The notes below the pieces were generated by a model. It did not search any database. It worked only from the letters and a program-made list of their open reading frames with translations, and was not told the origin of the DNA. Of a stretch of 64,000 nt of DNA, positions 33,431-44,240 are shown one piece after another. Every line of letters begins with the position of its first letter. The first letter of the stretch is position 1. The position numbers were made by a program, and so were the translations under genes. The stretch comes from Kingdonia uniflora (lineage: Eukaryota > Streptophyta > Magnoliopsida > Ranunculales > Circaeasteraceae), in the NCBI GenBank assembly GCA_014058105.1, contig JACGCM010000155.1:1178001-1242000 (forward strand), written 5' to 3'.

Positions 33431-34047
33431 CTGCCCAAAGATACTGAAATGAGATCAAGCACATTTTGAGATATCTCATTGGTACGAAAGACTGGGGTCT
33501 GTTATATCTAATAATTGGCAAACGAGAAATTATAGGATACGCCGATGCAGGATATTTGTCAGATCAACATAAAGGCCGATCACAATCGGGTTATGTATTC
33601 TTGTATGAAAATGCAATAATTTCATAGAGATCGGTGAAGCAGACAATGGTTGTTACATCCTCAAACCACGCAGAGATTCTTGCACTTCATGAAGCTGGTA
33701 GAGAATGCTTCTGGTTACGGTCCATGAACAATCACATCAACGGAAGTTGTGGCCTGAGTTCTATCCAAGATAAACTGACGACTATTTATGAAGACAACGC
33801 AACTTGTATCATTCAAGTCAAGAGCCGATTTATTAAAGGTGACAGAACAAAACACATTTTACCCAAGTTCTTCCATATACACGAGTTGCAGAAGACGAAT
33901 GAGATTGACGTTGTTCAAATTCGTTCAAAAGATAACTTAGCTGATCTATTCACGAGGGATCTTGCATATCCTACGTCTAAGAGATTGGTACACGGAATCG
34001 ACATGCGAAGTTTAGACGATTTATTATCTCGGGGAGATCGACGTTAG
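33431..34047 (+). pseudogene. RNase H domain of Copia A
   Basis: The best-preserved part of Copia A. GYADAGYLSDQHKGRSQSGYVF (first Asp), a stop at 33626, then a 137-codon open frame with TSSNHAEILALHEAGREC (Glu), TTIYEDNATCIIQ (Asp), HILPKFFHIHELQK, VVQIRSKDNLADLFTRDL and a GIDMRSLDDLL end. Motifs are typical of Copia elements whose RNase H ends with an MRxLxDL segment. Confidence 0.9.
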
Positions 34048-34289
34048 GGAGAGTAATCTCGTCCTAACGTGGACACATGCGTGTTGTACTCTTTTTCTTG
34101 ATAGTACAGTTTTTATCCTAGGAGGTTTTCCCGACTAGAGATTTTGATGAGGCAACGTATACACGTCCACAACCCATATGAGGCATAGGATTGTACTCTT
34201 TCCTTGCACAACTTTTTGCCCAAGGGGTTTTGCTAGGCAGAGGTTTTGATGAGGCAAGTCATCCTAATATGGAACACCCCAATGGAGAA

Positions 34290-34536
34290 CGTTAGGAGTT
34301 GGGTCCAGCCCAAGGTGGGAGCTCAACTGGGTTGGGGTGTCCTACTGGACTCCTAACAAGCCCATAGGCCTTTAGGGTTTATGGGGAGAGTTTAAGTAGA
34401 GATAGATAACCTTATATTGGGTTATCCTTTTTGTAGTACGTACAGAGAGATGCTATTCATCAATAAAGATATCTCTACTCTTCTCTTAATATTCTTTTTG
34501 ATTATCTGATAGAGTAGTATCCATTATAATCTACCA
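34290..34536 (+). repeat. 3' LTR of Copia A
   Basis: 247 bp, from CGTTAGGAGTTGGG to ATAATCTACCA, equal in length to the 5' LTR but clearly diverged. Preceded by ACACCCCAATGGAGAA, the degraded polypurine tract (AAGGGGGAG in the 5' copy). Followed by GTAAC. Confidence 0.9.
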
Positions 34537-34599
34537 GTAACCACCATTTTCACAACCACGATCATTACGCCACCATTAGTCTAATCGTGGTTATGGACT

Positions 34600-36150
34600 T
34601 GGGTTTTCCTCGATGTTCATAAAGGCCCAACTCAAGAGGCCCAAGTCCAACCCCATTTCCCTCTCTGCTAGGCCAATCATCCTCTTCTCCACTCCCAACT
34701 CCAACAGTCTCAACATAATCAAAAGCTGCTCAAAGCTTCAAAACTCAATTCGTTGCCAATTCCCCAATTACCTATTTAGGAATAAGGTGGTGCGATTATT
34801 GTTTCGCAGCAATAATCATTTTGAAAAATATGTTAGAAGTTCAAGTATGTGCATTATGAGGTAGGATTGCACGGAGAAAAATAGGTAATGCGGGTGTTTA
34901 ACGATATTGTTTAACTATATTGCTTCAAAAGTGATCACAATTGTGAAACCTCAGTTTATCGAAACATTTGATTAGTGTCATTCCACTTTGAGGTTGAAGA
35001 ATTTGGAGTTGTAATATCACCTGAATTCTTTAATCTTACTCTACTAAGATTCCTATAGAGGTTTGAGAAGAGAACGAAAAAAGCATGCGGATGCAGCCAA
35101 GTGTTGGAAATTCAGGTGCTTGATGAAGAAGAGATCTCATTAACCAAGGGGAATTGTTTCCAGAACTAATTTGATAGAGCCTCCGAAGTTGCTGAGCAAA
35201 GTTAGGGCACTTTGAAAGATCGAAAGGTAAAATAATCTACCCTCCCGCTCAAAATACTTTGAAATTAGTCTATCAGAAATGTATTCTGTTCTTAGAAATA
35301 GGAGTAGTGGTATTTGTAAAATCAGAAGTAGAAAAAACCAAATAATCACCGATTTGAAAACACCCCTTAATAATAATAACTCCATTTTCTTCTAATGCAC
35401 CAATCCAATACCCATCTCCATCATCACCATTTGGGGTCAGACAAAGAAATCAAAGACTTCTCTCGCTCCGCCTTGCCTTCTAGTTTGAGTATTGTTACTG
35501 ATTTCCTCAAACAGAATATAGGTTATACTGATGCCCAGGTCTTAACTATGATTTTTAGGTATGCCAATTTCAAACTGAGGGGTTTAATCAAAAACGTTCC
35601 AGCAGTAAGATTCTACGCCACTGTGGGGTTTCTGATCAACAAATTACTCACTTTCTGCTACAGCACCCAAGGCTCTTCACCTAGAGTTCAAAATGGCTAA
35701 AAGGTGTTGTTCAACGAGTTGATGAATATGGGATTAAACGCGATTCTGGATTGTTCAATAAAGCTGTCTTTGTGATGGGATGCCTGAGCAGAGCTATTAT
35801 TGTGAAAAAGAGTAGGTTGTACAAGAGCTATGAATGGTCAGAATCGGAGATTATATATACCTTCAGGAAAATTCTTCATGTCTTGCCGATATCTGAGCAA
35901 AATATTAGACAAACAATGAGTTTTTTGATCAAAAAGGTTGGGTATGAGACTAACGTTATCGCACTGAGACCAAGGTTGCTTTGTTCCAGCTTATGTCTGA
36001 AGCCTCAAAATGAGGTCTTGCCATCTCTTCCTTTTGGAACCCCGCCATTTTCAAGCAGGACTATGCTAATTATCTCATCTCCAATATGGCATCTCTACTT
36101 AATGTTTTGCTACTACAGAACCCAAGGCAGTACATCATTTGCCAAGGGCT
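34600..36150 (+). pseudogene. mTERF-family protein pseudogene (array copy A)
   Basis: An N-terminal-like piece (34610-34860) contains LQNSIRCQFPNYLFRNKVV. The main coding part starts at 35395 or just before: SIVTDFLKQNIGYTDAQV, then after a frame change HCGVSDQQITHFLLQHPRLF (in-frame stop), LKGVVQRVDEYGIK, LFNKAVFVMGCLS and YEWSESEIIYTFRKILHVLPISEQNIRQ, ending in FLIKKVGYETNVIALRP. These are the tandem ~30-residue helical mTERF repeats. Family members are nuclear-encoded and act in chloroplasts or mitochondria in transcription and RNA metabolism. Frameshifts at about 35600 and 36000 and a stop near 35684 break this copy. 5' flank is repeated at 41.1 and 51.15 kb. Confidence 0.8.
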
Positions 36151-36225
36151 GAAGATAGCAGAGAAATTGGGTTTTAAAAACATGGTCGTCGAATTAGATT
36201 CATCATATGCAGTTCTAGTTCTGTA
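36150..36225 (+). pseudogene. RNase H-like (RVT_3) fragment
   Basis: GLKIAEKLGFKNMVVELDS matches the helix-strand block with the second catalytic Asp of plant LINE-type or stand-alone RNase H-like domains. It directly follows the mTERF remnant, suggesting a LINE relic or a fusion by deletion. Too short to place. Confidence 0.5.
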
Positions 36226-36334
36226 AGTGGTTTTCTGATAATTTACGGTATGTCGCTTTTGAATTAATGCAAGCTTGGATTTGAGTTATTATGGGTTTAC
36301 TATAGTTTCCCTTTTATTTGAATGATGCATATTT

Positions 36335-36820
36335 TAGGGGTGTGCATGGGTCAGTTTTGGTATAAAACCAAAACCGAGACCGAAAAGTTTGGTTCCTAAA
36401 ATCAGAAACTGAACCGAAACCGACCACTGTATAAACCGAACCAAAATAAATAGGAGGAACCGAAACCGAACCGAACCGAAAAATAGATCGGTTTGGTTCG
36501 GTTTCTCGGTTTGCATTCCATCAAAACTTGTAAATTTATTGTTTGAGTCAAACATTTACTTGACAATACTACATTTTAACATTTTAATACATGAAAAATA
36601 TATAGAATAATGAATGGTGAAGGTACATTTAGAGTTCTTTTTACTAATAATGCTTATTCTTGGTTCGGTTCAGTTTTTGTCGGTTCCTCTTATGGAGAAC
36701 CCGAATCCTTTTGGTTCCTAAATTTAGAAACCAAAACCAAAGCCCCAAAAACCGTACAATTTTGTTTAATTCAGATCGGTTTGGTTCGGTTTCTCGGTTT
36801 CTTCGGTTTTTTGCTTACCT
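36335..36820. mobile_element. hAT-like element, one end visible
   Basis: Starts GGGGTGTGCATGGGTC and continues with dense ACCGAAACCGAACC / GGTTCGGTTT words in both orientations, the composition of a well-known class of plant non-autonomous hAT elements ending in TGCACACCCC. The right terminus is not visible after 36820, so it is truncated or diverged, and no target duplication can be given. Confidence 0.55.
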
Positions 36821-36849
36821 TTACATACATATTATGTTAGCATGTGAAA

Positions 36850-37816
36850 TTTTTTACCGATTCATCTTTATTTTATCAAGAGACTGTAGAGTTCACAAAA
36901 CTTGAGGTTTGTCACATTTGAATTAGTAAGGCCGAATTTTGCTTAGTATGGTTTTACATGATCTGAAATTACATAATTGAACATTCATTTCATTTAATCG
37001 TTATTGTTGATGTTTAGGATGTCAGTTTTACCAATTCGTCATTGCTCGTGTGACATCTTTGTATTTTGAATTCTTTGAACTCGGAATACCTTCTTTATAA
37101 GGTGACTTTAAACTAGCAATCTTGGTACAATGATGTCCAGAGTGTAAGTCTATAGTCAAGCTTTAATTTTTTGCAGGTTTCTTGTGGTTATAGTGATAGG
37201 GTTAAGGAACTCATTCGTTCATTAGTTTCCTAGTAAAAAAAAAGTTAATTTTGCTTGAAATAGTTGCATGACCTCATTTTCCCCAAAATTCTTGTTTGCT
37301 TTGCAACCAACATAACCCATAACCCATAACCCGTTTTCCCATTACACTCGTAAATGTTTACCTCAAAGACTCATTGCAGCACGTCAAGAGACCATCTATA
37401 TCTCCATACTCTTCATTGCATCAGCATCCCCTTGTAGCTAGTACTTTGTTTCTGATCTCCGAAATAAAATGATTTTCACTCATACCCACATTGGGAATCT
37501 TGACTTCATTAGATTCAGTTCTTCTCTTTTGAAGTTTATCTAAGCTTTAAATTCAAACTCAAACTCAAACTCAAACTCGTAGAAGACTTACCTAGGTTTC
37601 CAATGGTATTCTCTCACGGATGTCAATACTTGTTACGTTGTCTTCCTTAGAAACATAAATTTGAAATCTTGAGATACGCACTGCATTCTTGTAATTAGAA
37701 GCACCGACAATATTTTAATTAACATATTTTAAGCTGAGGATTCTCCTAACGTCCTAAGTCTTAAAAGCGTTGTGTTGCTTCTTTGTGAGTCAACGAATAG
37801 GGAATCATCATTCACA
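36850..37816. other. Spacer between mTERF copy A and Harbinger 1
   Basis: No clear gene. A short frame around 37170-37230 (VSCGYSDRVKELIRSLVS) after a TTTTTTGCAG acceptor-like site could be a late exon of an unrecognised gene. Short tandem words ACTCAA at 37552-37580. Confidence 0.35.
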
Positions 37817-37900
37817 TTAGGGCTATTTTTTTTAAAGTGTGAAGTGTTGTGAAGTGAACTGCTTATGAAGAAGTGAACTGCTTGCGAAGTTTGTCAAAAA

Positions 37901-38236
37901 TGTGATGTGTTTGGCAGACCAGGCCAACTTCCTACTTTAAATGTATTTCACACCTTCTTGTCGTGTTTGGCAGACCAACTTTACCAAAATTAGAATCAAA
38001 CCATCAAAAAAATGTGATGTGTTTGGCAGACCAGGCCAACTTCCTACTTTAAATGTATTTTGCACCTTCCTGCCGTGTTTTGCAGACCAACTTTACCAAA
38101 ATTAAAATCAAACCATCAAAAAAATGTGATGTGTTTGGCAGACCAGTCCAACTTCCTACTTTAAATGTACTTCACACCTTTCCGTCGTGTTTGGCAGACC
38201 AACTTTACCAAAATTAAAATCAAACCATCAAAATCA
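37901..38236. repeat. Three tandem 112-bp units in Harbinger 1
   Basis: Units begin TGTGATGTGTTTGGCAGACC at 37901, 38013 and 38125 and end AACCATCAAAA. They differ by only a few bases. They lie between the HBD frame and the left TIR and repeat the word GTGTTTGGCAGACCAAC twice per unit, a possible transposase-binding array. Confidence 0.93.
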
Positions 38237-38339
38237 CCACCAATGGTGGGTAAACGACCAAAACTCTTAAAAATACAAAGTTGATTATTACAAAGTATAT
38301 TTATTAGATAAAGTAGATTATTACAAACGTTTTACTGAA

Positions 38340-38630
38340 CTACCTTGGTAAGAAAAATGACAAAATCCAACCTTTCACACCTCCCACATTCCTCTCCTCC
38401 ACCATAGGTACATCTATCTTATCCTCCACCACAGGTTGAGCTTCCTCCTCCATAACTACTTTTTGGACATTCTTTTCCCTATATGCTGCAAACAAACTAT
38501 CAGCTTCTGCTCTTGATTTAATCCGCCTTTAAATAGCTCCTCGATATCCCAAGACCTGGGGAGCTGTCTCCTCCCATGTCTCATAGACTCTAGGTACACG
38601 CCCCTTAGACATCACATAAAACCTGGCCAT
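38340..38630 (-). pseudogene. RNase H1 hybrid-binding (viroplasmin-like) domain ORF of Harbinger 1
   Basis: Minus strand MARFYVMSKGRVPRVYETW, then an EETAPQVLGYRGAI block: this is the pattern YxVxxGRxPGxYxTWxExxxQVxGYxGA of the small alpha/beta domain at the N-terminus of eukaryotic RNase H1, which binds RNA/DNA hybrids. One in-frame TAA follows GYRGAI; the frame then resumes with KSRAEADSLFAAYREKN and an acidic tail to 38340. An acceptor-like TTTGTAG lies just upstream of the ATG, so the ORF is probably a separate exon or is spliced to upstream sequence. No RNase H catalytic domain follows. Same arrangement in Harbinger 2. Confidence 0.72.
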
Positions 38631-38858
38631 CACACCTACAAATGCAAGAAGCAAACAACATAAAAACATATAAACAATCTGCTTAAAAACATGACATAAA
38701 AAGATGACATAAAAAAGACATGACATAAGCAAACTTATTAATGGATAGAAGCCACAATCAAAATACATAATCTGTCTTTAGAGTCATACCAAACAAACTG
38801 AAAATAAAAAACCAAACTGAGAGTTAATAGTCAAACCACACCAAACTGAAAATACAAC

Positions 38859-40235
38859 TCAAATTGCAAGATGACAGTGACCAGTATGCAAGCAATGATC
38901 AAGCCACATTGTGGCACATAAGGTATCTCTAAAATTCGTCCATGCATCAGTTGCCCCCAATGAAACTATATCTTTCCGGTTAATTTCATCTTCATGATCA
39001 TAGACTGGTTCCTCAAGCCCCTCTTCCATGCCATTAGGATTAACTTCTAGAATGTGATTTTGAATCACACAACATGCAATAACCACCTTAGTCTGTGTCT
39101 CAATGTCATAGTGTAGGTAACTCCACATGCAAGCAAATCTCCTCTTCATCACCCTAAACAGTCGCTCAACGATGTTCCTTATATGGGAGTGTCAAAGATT
39201 GCATAATTTTTGTGGATTCTCAGGAGTTCGACCATACTGTTTCTCAGATGGTATCGTACGCCTCGATAAGGAACTAGAAAACCAGGAGCTTAGGGGAAGC
39301 CAGCATCTCCCAAGTAGTAGTGATCTACACATGTCAATACACTTACTATATTAACCGCGATAAACTAACAATACAAGTTCAATTATTCAAAATATTAATA
39401 CTCAATAATGACTTACCTCTAGGCATTGTAAATGGGTAATTCTCTGTATTAACTGCAGCTCTTAGAGTCCTGCTATCGTGGGCTTAACCCTCCCACCCAG
39501 CAACCTCAGTGATTTTCATATCAAATTAACAAGCAACTAACACATTCTGTATAATATCTCCCCTCCTAGTGTGATACCTTACTTGTTCTTCAGGAGAGAC
39601 TTTGACATGGATGAATGTACCATCAACAGCCAATCCTAAATAAGATCATTGTGCAATTATAACTCTACATTTAAGTATAATGCTTGCATAACATACTTGA
39701 GTAAAAAATATATTATGTAACACTTTACCTTAAAATATGTGTTGGCCTAAGCATGACTAGTATTGGCAGTCTCAGAAGAAAGATCAGGAGTTACAGGTTT
39801 GATCAAGTCCTTTCCCAATTTTAGAACATACTTGAGGACATTGTGAAAGTAATTATGAATTGTCTCTAATGATCTGATTGCCACATATTGGGCCAGCCTA
39901 AATCTGCTATCATGTCCAATAATCAACAAAAAAATGGCAACTTGCTCTTTAACTGTCATATGCTTACTAGCTTTTAGCCCTTTACCCATAAGTCTTTCAT
40001 AAAGAGTTTTAAAGCAAGCTTTGTTCATTTTTAACAAGTTGTGACATACCGTATCACTTTCCTCATAGAGTTTGCTCAGGTTAGCCACTCTCAGTGCGCT
40101 CCTATCTCTATAAGGTTCCCTCTCAACTTGAGTTGTCTCAACTAACAGTGTAAGCAACCCAACCACTGCAGTTGTTGCAACCCCAATTGCCTCTAACTTC
40201 AAATTCTCATCTTCATAATTCATCCCTACTAACAT
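38859..40235 (-). pseudogene. PIF/Harbinger transposase (Harbinger 1)
   Basis: Exon 1 (40235-about 39729) is a 160-codon N-terminal region with VKEQVAIFLLIIGHDSRFR and LETIHNYFHNVLKYVLKLG, ending after an in-frame TAG at ANTYFK and a GT donor. Exon 2 (about 39637-39426) has LAVDGTFIHVKV (first Asp), VRYHTRRGDIIQNVLVAC and a GWEG-AHDSRTLRAA block (second Asp). Exon 3 (about 39324-38859) has DHYYLGDAGFP, HIRNIVERLFRVMKRRF (Glu) and QTKVVIACCVIQNHI. D-D-E is complete, but stops in each exon inactivate it. The protein would cut and paste the element at TTA-like sites. Confidence 0.9.
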
Positions 40236-40845
40236 TCAAAACAAACCCACAATCACATATACATATTTAACCATGTAAGAAAACCCACATTCAACCATAT
40301 CAAAAAACCCATAATCACAAATCTACATTCAACAAACCCATAATCACATACCCACATTCAACAAACCCACAATCACATAATTGCATTCAACAAACCCACA
40401 TTCAGCCATATCAAAAATCCCACAATCACATACCCATATTTAACCATGATTATCAATACTAGAGTACAATTCACAATCATAGTAGAAATATAGATAAATA
40501 GTTTGTTACCTATCGAGTCGTGGGAGAGGAGAGGCTGTTGGCGCAGCCGTGGGAGAGGCTGTTGGCGAGAGGAGAGGCAGTGATGAGTGGCGCTGGGGTT
40601 TGGGGAGCTGTCGGGGGTGGTGGGGAGCGGAGAGAGCTTGATTTGGTCGCGGGAGAGGATTGGCAGCTGAGAGAGGAGAGGAGAAGGAGAGGGTTTTTTT
40701 TTTAAATGTTGAAAAGAGCCAAGTGATTTGTTGTCATTGCTAAATGAGCCAAACCAAATGTCAAAAGAGAGCAGTTACGAGGACTGTGCGTGAACAACAA
40801 AAGTTAAACTTGGGAAATATAACCAAAACAAGGAATTTTGTTTCT

Positions 40846-40846
<1 letters not shown>
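40236..40846 (-). other. 5' region of Harbinger 1 transposase gene
   Basis: From 40250 to 40450 the sequence repeats AACAAACCCACAATCACATA-like words several times; 40500-40700 is purine-rich on the plus strand. Consistent with promoter and 5' UTR of the minus-strand transposase; no protein supported. Confidence 0.45.

Positions 40847-40883
<37 letters not shown>
40847..40883 (+). repeat. Poly-G run (37 bp)
   Basis: 37 uninterrupted guanines close to the right TIR of Harbinger 1. Strong G-quadruplex potential; true length may be uncertain. Confidence 0.9.
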
Positions 40884-41039
40884 CGAAGTTGAAAGTGATT
40901 GATGGAAGCCAAACACACTAAAACTAAAAAGTTAACTTCACTTCTCACCACTACTGAAAAAAAAATAGCCCTTAAGATGACCTAGTTTTGTTTTGCTTGT
41001 CACCTTAATGATGGATATATGATCCATCTATCCTTTGTA

Positions 41040-41438
41040 CCAACCATGCATTCATTGAGTTTTACACAGTGGGATTATTCATCTTACGTTCTCCAAACAC
41101 CTCGGTTCTTTGCCAATTCCCCAATTATTTAGTCAGGAATGAGGTGGTTCAAATATTGTTTCGCAGCAATACTCAGTTTACGGTACTGGGATGCAACAAA
41201 AGTAAGTAATGTGGTAACAGGTCCCTGATACTTCTTTCGATTTTATCAGACAGTGTTTATCTGTAATCCTTCACATTTTCTTCATTGGCTGATAACAACT
41301 GATCACAATTGTGAGAATTTAGTTTATCCAAAAACATGATTAGTGTCGTTACACTTGAGGGCTGAAAATTTTGGATTATGTACTCTGCTATGATTCCTTT
41401 AAAACCTTCTAGAGTGAGAAAATCCGAATTTGGAGTTC
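41040..41438 (+). pseudogene. mTERF array copy B, 5' part
   Basis: 41105-41170 repeats the 34745-34810 segment (TTGCCAATTCCCCAATTA, TTGTTTCGCAGCAATA), and 41285-41400 repeats 34930-35050 and 51155-51270 (GATCACAATTGTGAGAA, TTAGTTTATC, GATTAGTGTCGTT). It is thus the 5' flank and first part of another mTERF-type unit. The unit is interrupted by Copia B at 41444 and resumes at 46599. No long reading frame remains. Confidence 0.65.
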
Positions 41439-41443
41439 AAGGA

Positions 41444-41796
41444 TGATAAAGATAGTAAATATCATAGAGATCTTGATGGAGATCCTAAAGATTCTCAACA
41501 ACAAGAATGTTCTAGAAGTCTCAAAGATCCTCAAGATTCAGCAAATCATACAATATATAAAGTTGCCAAAATAGAGATTAATTCCTCTCCAAGAAATTCC
41601 AATATTAGAAGATTTTCTTCAATCATGCATATATAACTTTGTGCATTTAGAAAGTCTTCTCACCTCTTATGTAAATAGAAAACTCTAGAATGTATTACAA
41701 AATCTATATAAAGTGAAACTAGTCTATGGGGTTTTTCATGCTTTGAAACCCTTAGAGCATTCTCTAGTTCTTTGTATTCTCTAGTTTTTCTTTTCA
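41444..41796 (+). repeat. 5' LTR of Copia B
   Basis: 353 bp, TGATAAAGATAG...TTTCTTTTCA. Contains TATATAAAG near 41557 and a second TATATAAAGTG near 41706. Equal in length to the 3' LTR. Confidence 0.95.
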
Positions 41797-41808
41797 TGGT
41801 ATCAGAGC
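41797..41808 (+). other. Primer binding site of Copia B
   Basis: TGGTATCAGAGC immediately after the LTR, the exact plant initiator tRNA-Met site. Confidence 0.95.
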
Positions 41809-41911
41809 CCTTGCTCAATTGAGTCATCGATCCTTATCCATGGCGAACAACAACCTACTTGTGAATCCAACAATGAATGCCCCTTAACTTTCCTTCAATC
41901 AAATGGTCTAG

Positions 41912-42780
41912 GTGAAGCTTACTTCCACTAATTACTTGTTATGGAAGAGCCAATTTCTGCCCATGATACGCAGTCAGAAATTAATCGGTTTTGTTGATGG
42001 CGGTCATCCACAACCACCGAAAATGGTTGTTTTGGACGAAAATGAACAACCTAATCCCGAGTACCTGACATGGGAGTATTATGATCAGCTTGTGTTATGC
42101 ATGATCAATTCTACTCTCTCGGAAGAAATTTTTAGTCATGTTGTTGGGCTTGAAATCTCTCGTGAGGTATGGAAAGCTCTCGGATCGACACTTGCCCAAC
42201 ACTCAAAGGCTCGTGAGTTGCAACTTAAACACGCTCTTCAAGAGTGCAAGAGGGGGAACTCTACGATTGATGAGTATCTTCGAACATTCAAAAATATTTG
42301 CGATTCGCTTGGAGCTATTGGTTGTTCAGTCCCTGATGAAGACAAGTCTTACTGGCTTCTCCAAGGACTAGGTCCTAACTATGAGTCCTTCATTACGACA
42401 ATGCTAGCAAAACCTCTAATTCCTTCTTATCAAGAAGCCGTAGCTAGCCTCAAAATCTACGACTTGCGAACGAGTTCGTTGCATAAATCATCTATGAAAT
42501 CTGCATATATTACTCAAAGAGGAGGTGAACATAATTCGCGAGGACGTGGGAGATCCTTTCGAGGCCGAGGTCGAGGAAAGTTTTCTAATTCTTATCGTTC
42601 CTGAACTCCCCATACACATCATCCCCAAAGCAATGCTAATAAGGCGATACGATCTTCTCAAACATCATCGGTTCAACAGCCAAGCTCAGTTATTTGTCAG
42701 ATATGTGGGTGAGCCAATCATAAGGTGGTTCAATGTTATAAAATATTTGATCATGCTTTCCAATCTGATGAGATACCTAA
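41912..42780 (+). pseudogene. Copia B gag with broken zinc knuckle
   Basis: A 230-codon frame starts MKLTSTNYLLWKSQFLPM, the start of the Copia-type gag (UBN2) domain, with EISREVWKALGSTLAQHS and LQGLGPNYESFITTM, and ends in an Arg/Gly-rich tail (RGRGRSFRGRGRG). After a stop at 42602 and a shift, the zinc knuckle reads C-Q-I-C-G-stop-A-N-H-K-V-V-Q-C near 42700: the C-x2-C-x4-H-x4-C spacing is kept but Trp has become TGA. The true gag start may lie at 41840 (ATGGCGAACAAC), upstream of a stop at 41885. Confidence 0.9.
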
Positions 42781-43063
42781 AGCATTGGCTAGCATGACTA
42801 TTGGCGATTCACATGAACTAGCTTGGTACCCGGATAGTGGTGCAACATCACATATGACAAACAATGAAGGTAACTTCTCTAAACTCCAATCTTATTTTGG
42901 AACAGACAAGGTCATTGTAGGTAATGGGAACTTTATCTCTATTTCTCATATTGGCTCTGTCCCGTTACATACACACTCCTCCTCTTTTACTCTCAATAAT
43001 GTTCTACATGTTCTTAAACTTACCAAAATTTATTGTCAGTTAGTTAACTTACTGATGATTTAG
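42780..43063 (+). pseudogene. Copia B protease
   Basis: The frame 42725-43063 continues from the zinc knuckle and holds WYPDSGATSHMT, the Copia retropepsin active site D-S-G with the usual ATSHMT extension, then VIVGNGNFISISHIG and FTLNNVLHVLKLTK. It ends at a stop in 43061. Its catalytic Asp is intact. Confidence 0.88.
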
Positions 43064-44240
43064 AATGTTCTATTGAATTCACATCTTCTGGTTTTTTTTT
43101 ATTAAGGAGCGGAAAATAGGGAAGATACTGGGAACGGGCAATAGGCGATCCAAATTATAGGTGTTAGACACCAATAAGGAAACACTTCTCTCTTCCGTTA
43201 ACTCGTCTCATAAGAAAGCAAGTTTTGATCGATGACATTAACGTTTGTCTCATTCGTCTTCTAGAGTCTTGGAAAAGTTACAAAGTAGTGGTAAATTAGA
43301 TATTCTCGAGTCAAATAAAGATAGCAGTAGTTTGGTTTGTTCAAGTTGTCAGTTGGGCAAAAGTAGGTGGTTGCCTTTTTGTTTAAATGATTCTCGTTGT
43401 CACGAGCCACTCAATAAAATATATTACGATATATGGGGGCCATTGTCTATTCCTTCTGTTTGTGGTTATCGTTATTATCTCTTGTTTTTGGATGATTTTA
43501 GTCGTTACTCTTGGATCTACCCTCTTAAAGAAAGATCTGAATTTTATGAAACTTTTATTAAATTCCAAAAACTTGTTGAAAATCTTTTGAGTCGGAAGAT
43601 CAATTTTTTTTAATGCGATGGAGCTTTGGAGTTTAGCAGTCAGAAGTTCAATAACAACCTTAATGGATGTGGTATTTCAAAGCAAGTATCATGTCCTTAC
43701 ACTCAAGAACAAAACGGAAGAGCAGAAAGAAAGCATCGACACATTACCGAAAGTGGTCTCACTATGATGTTCCATGCTTATGTACCTTCTAAATATTGGT
43801 ATGAAGCTTTTGCTGCTGCTGTTTACACTATAAATTGCCTACCAATGCCCATTCTTCAGCTCGCTTCACCTTATTTTCTCTTATTTGGTAAGGAACCATA
43901 CTTCACTTATTTTAGAACATTCGGTTGTCTATGCTTTCAGTATTTACGTCCATATTCTACAAGTAAACTTGATGCAAAAAGTCTTCCATGTGTTTTCCTT
44001 GGCTATAGCAATCAACATAAGGGTTTTCGATGTTTATATATTCTCACCGGTTGAATTTACATTTCTTGACATGTCGTATTTGATGAAAATATTTATCCCT
44101 TTACCAGCCATTCTTTGGAGTCCTCTAGTACTGACCTTGTTAGTTTCAGAGATGTATCTGGAGTTACTAATCCTTGTGTTGCAGATTGTATATCACCACC
44201 TTCCGGGTCACCATCGAATGAGATAGCGTATGATGATATT
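43064..44240 (+). pseudogene. Copia B integrase
   Basis: Pre-integrase zinc region: LSHSSSRVLEKLQSSGKL with SLVCSSCQLGK (C-x2-C). Core: YYDIWGPLSIPSVCGYRYYLLFLDDFSRYSW holds the first Asp; after a stop at 43611 CDGALEFSSQKF gives the second and NGRAERKHRHI the Glu. Then CLPMPILQLASPYFLLFGKEP and CVFLGYSNQHKGFRCLY finish the domain at 44054. Stops near 43064, 43611 and 44055. Confidence 0.9.

Larger units (their letters stand above)
26742..34536 (+). mobile_element. Copia A: old Ty1/copia element with 5' extension
   Basis: A 7.8-kb degenerate element bounded by GTAAC on both sides (26737-26741; 34537-34541). It has two 247-bp LTRs (26807-27053, 34290-34536), a Met-type PBS, remnants of integrase, RT and RNase H in Copia order, and an 847-bp hAT insertion at 27914. 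The left LTR is preceded by about 60 bp that match the internal sequence lying before the right LTR, so the element seems to begin with a misprimed 3'-internal extension. Confidence 0.85.
37820..40971 (-). mobile_element. Harbinger 1: PIF/Harbinger transposon with accessory HBD ORF
   Basis: 3152 bp flanked by the 3-bp duplication TTA (37817-37819, 40972-40974), the PIF/Harbinger signature. Terminal inverted repeats start GGGCTATTTTTTTT at both ends and continue with GAAGTG-rich subterminal words. It encodes, on the minus strand, a PIF-type transposase in three exons (40235-38859) and a second small frame resembling the RNase H1 hybrid-binding domain (38630-38340). Both have stops, so the copy is not autonomous. 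The left subterminal region contains three 112-bp tandem units, and a 37-base poly-G run lies near the right end. Confidence 0.92.

Noticed and set aside
37313..37335. CATAACCC repeated three times, telomere-like
   Set aside because: The unit is CCCATAA, not the plant telomere CCCTAAA, and only three copies are present.
40520..40705. Open frame rich in Gly, Glu and Arg
   Set aside because: It lies in the purine-rich 5' region of the Harbinger 1 transposase gene and is low-complexity; no domain.
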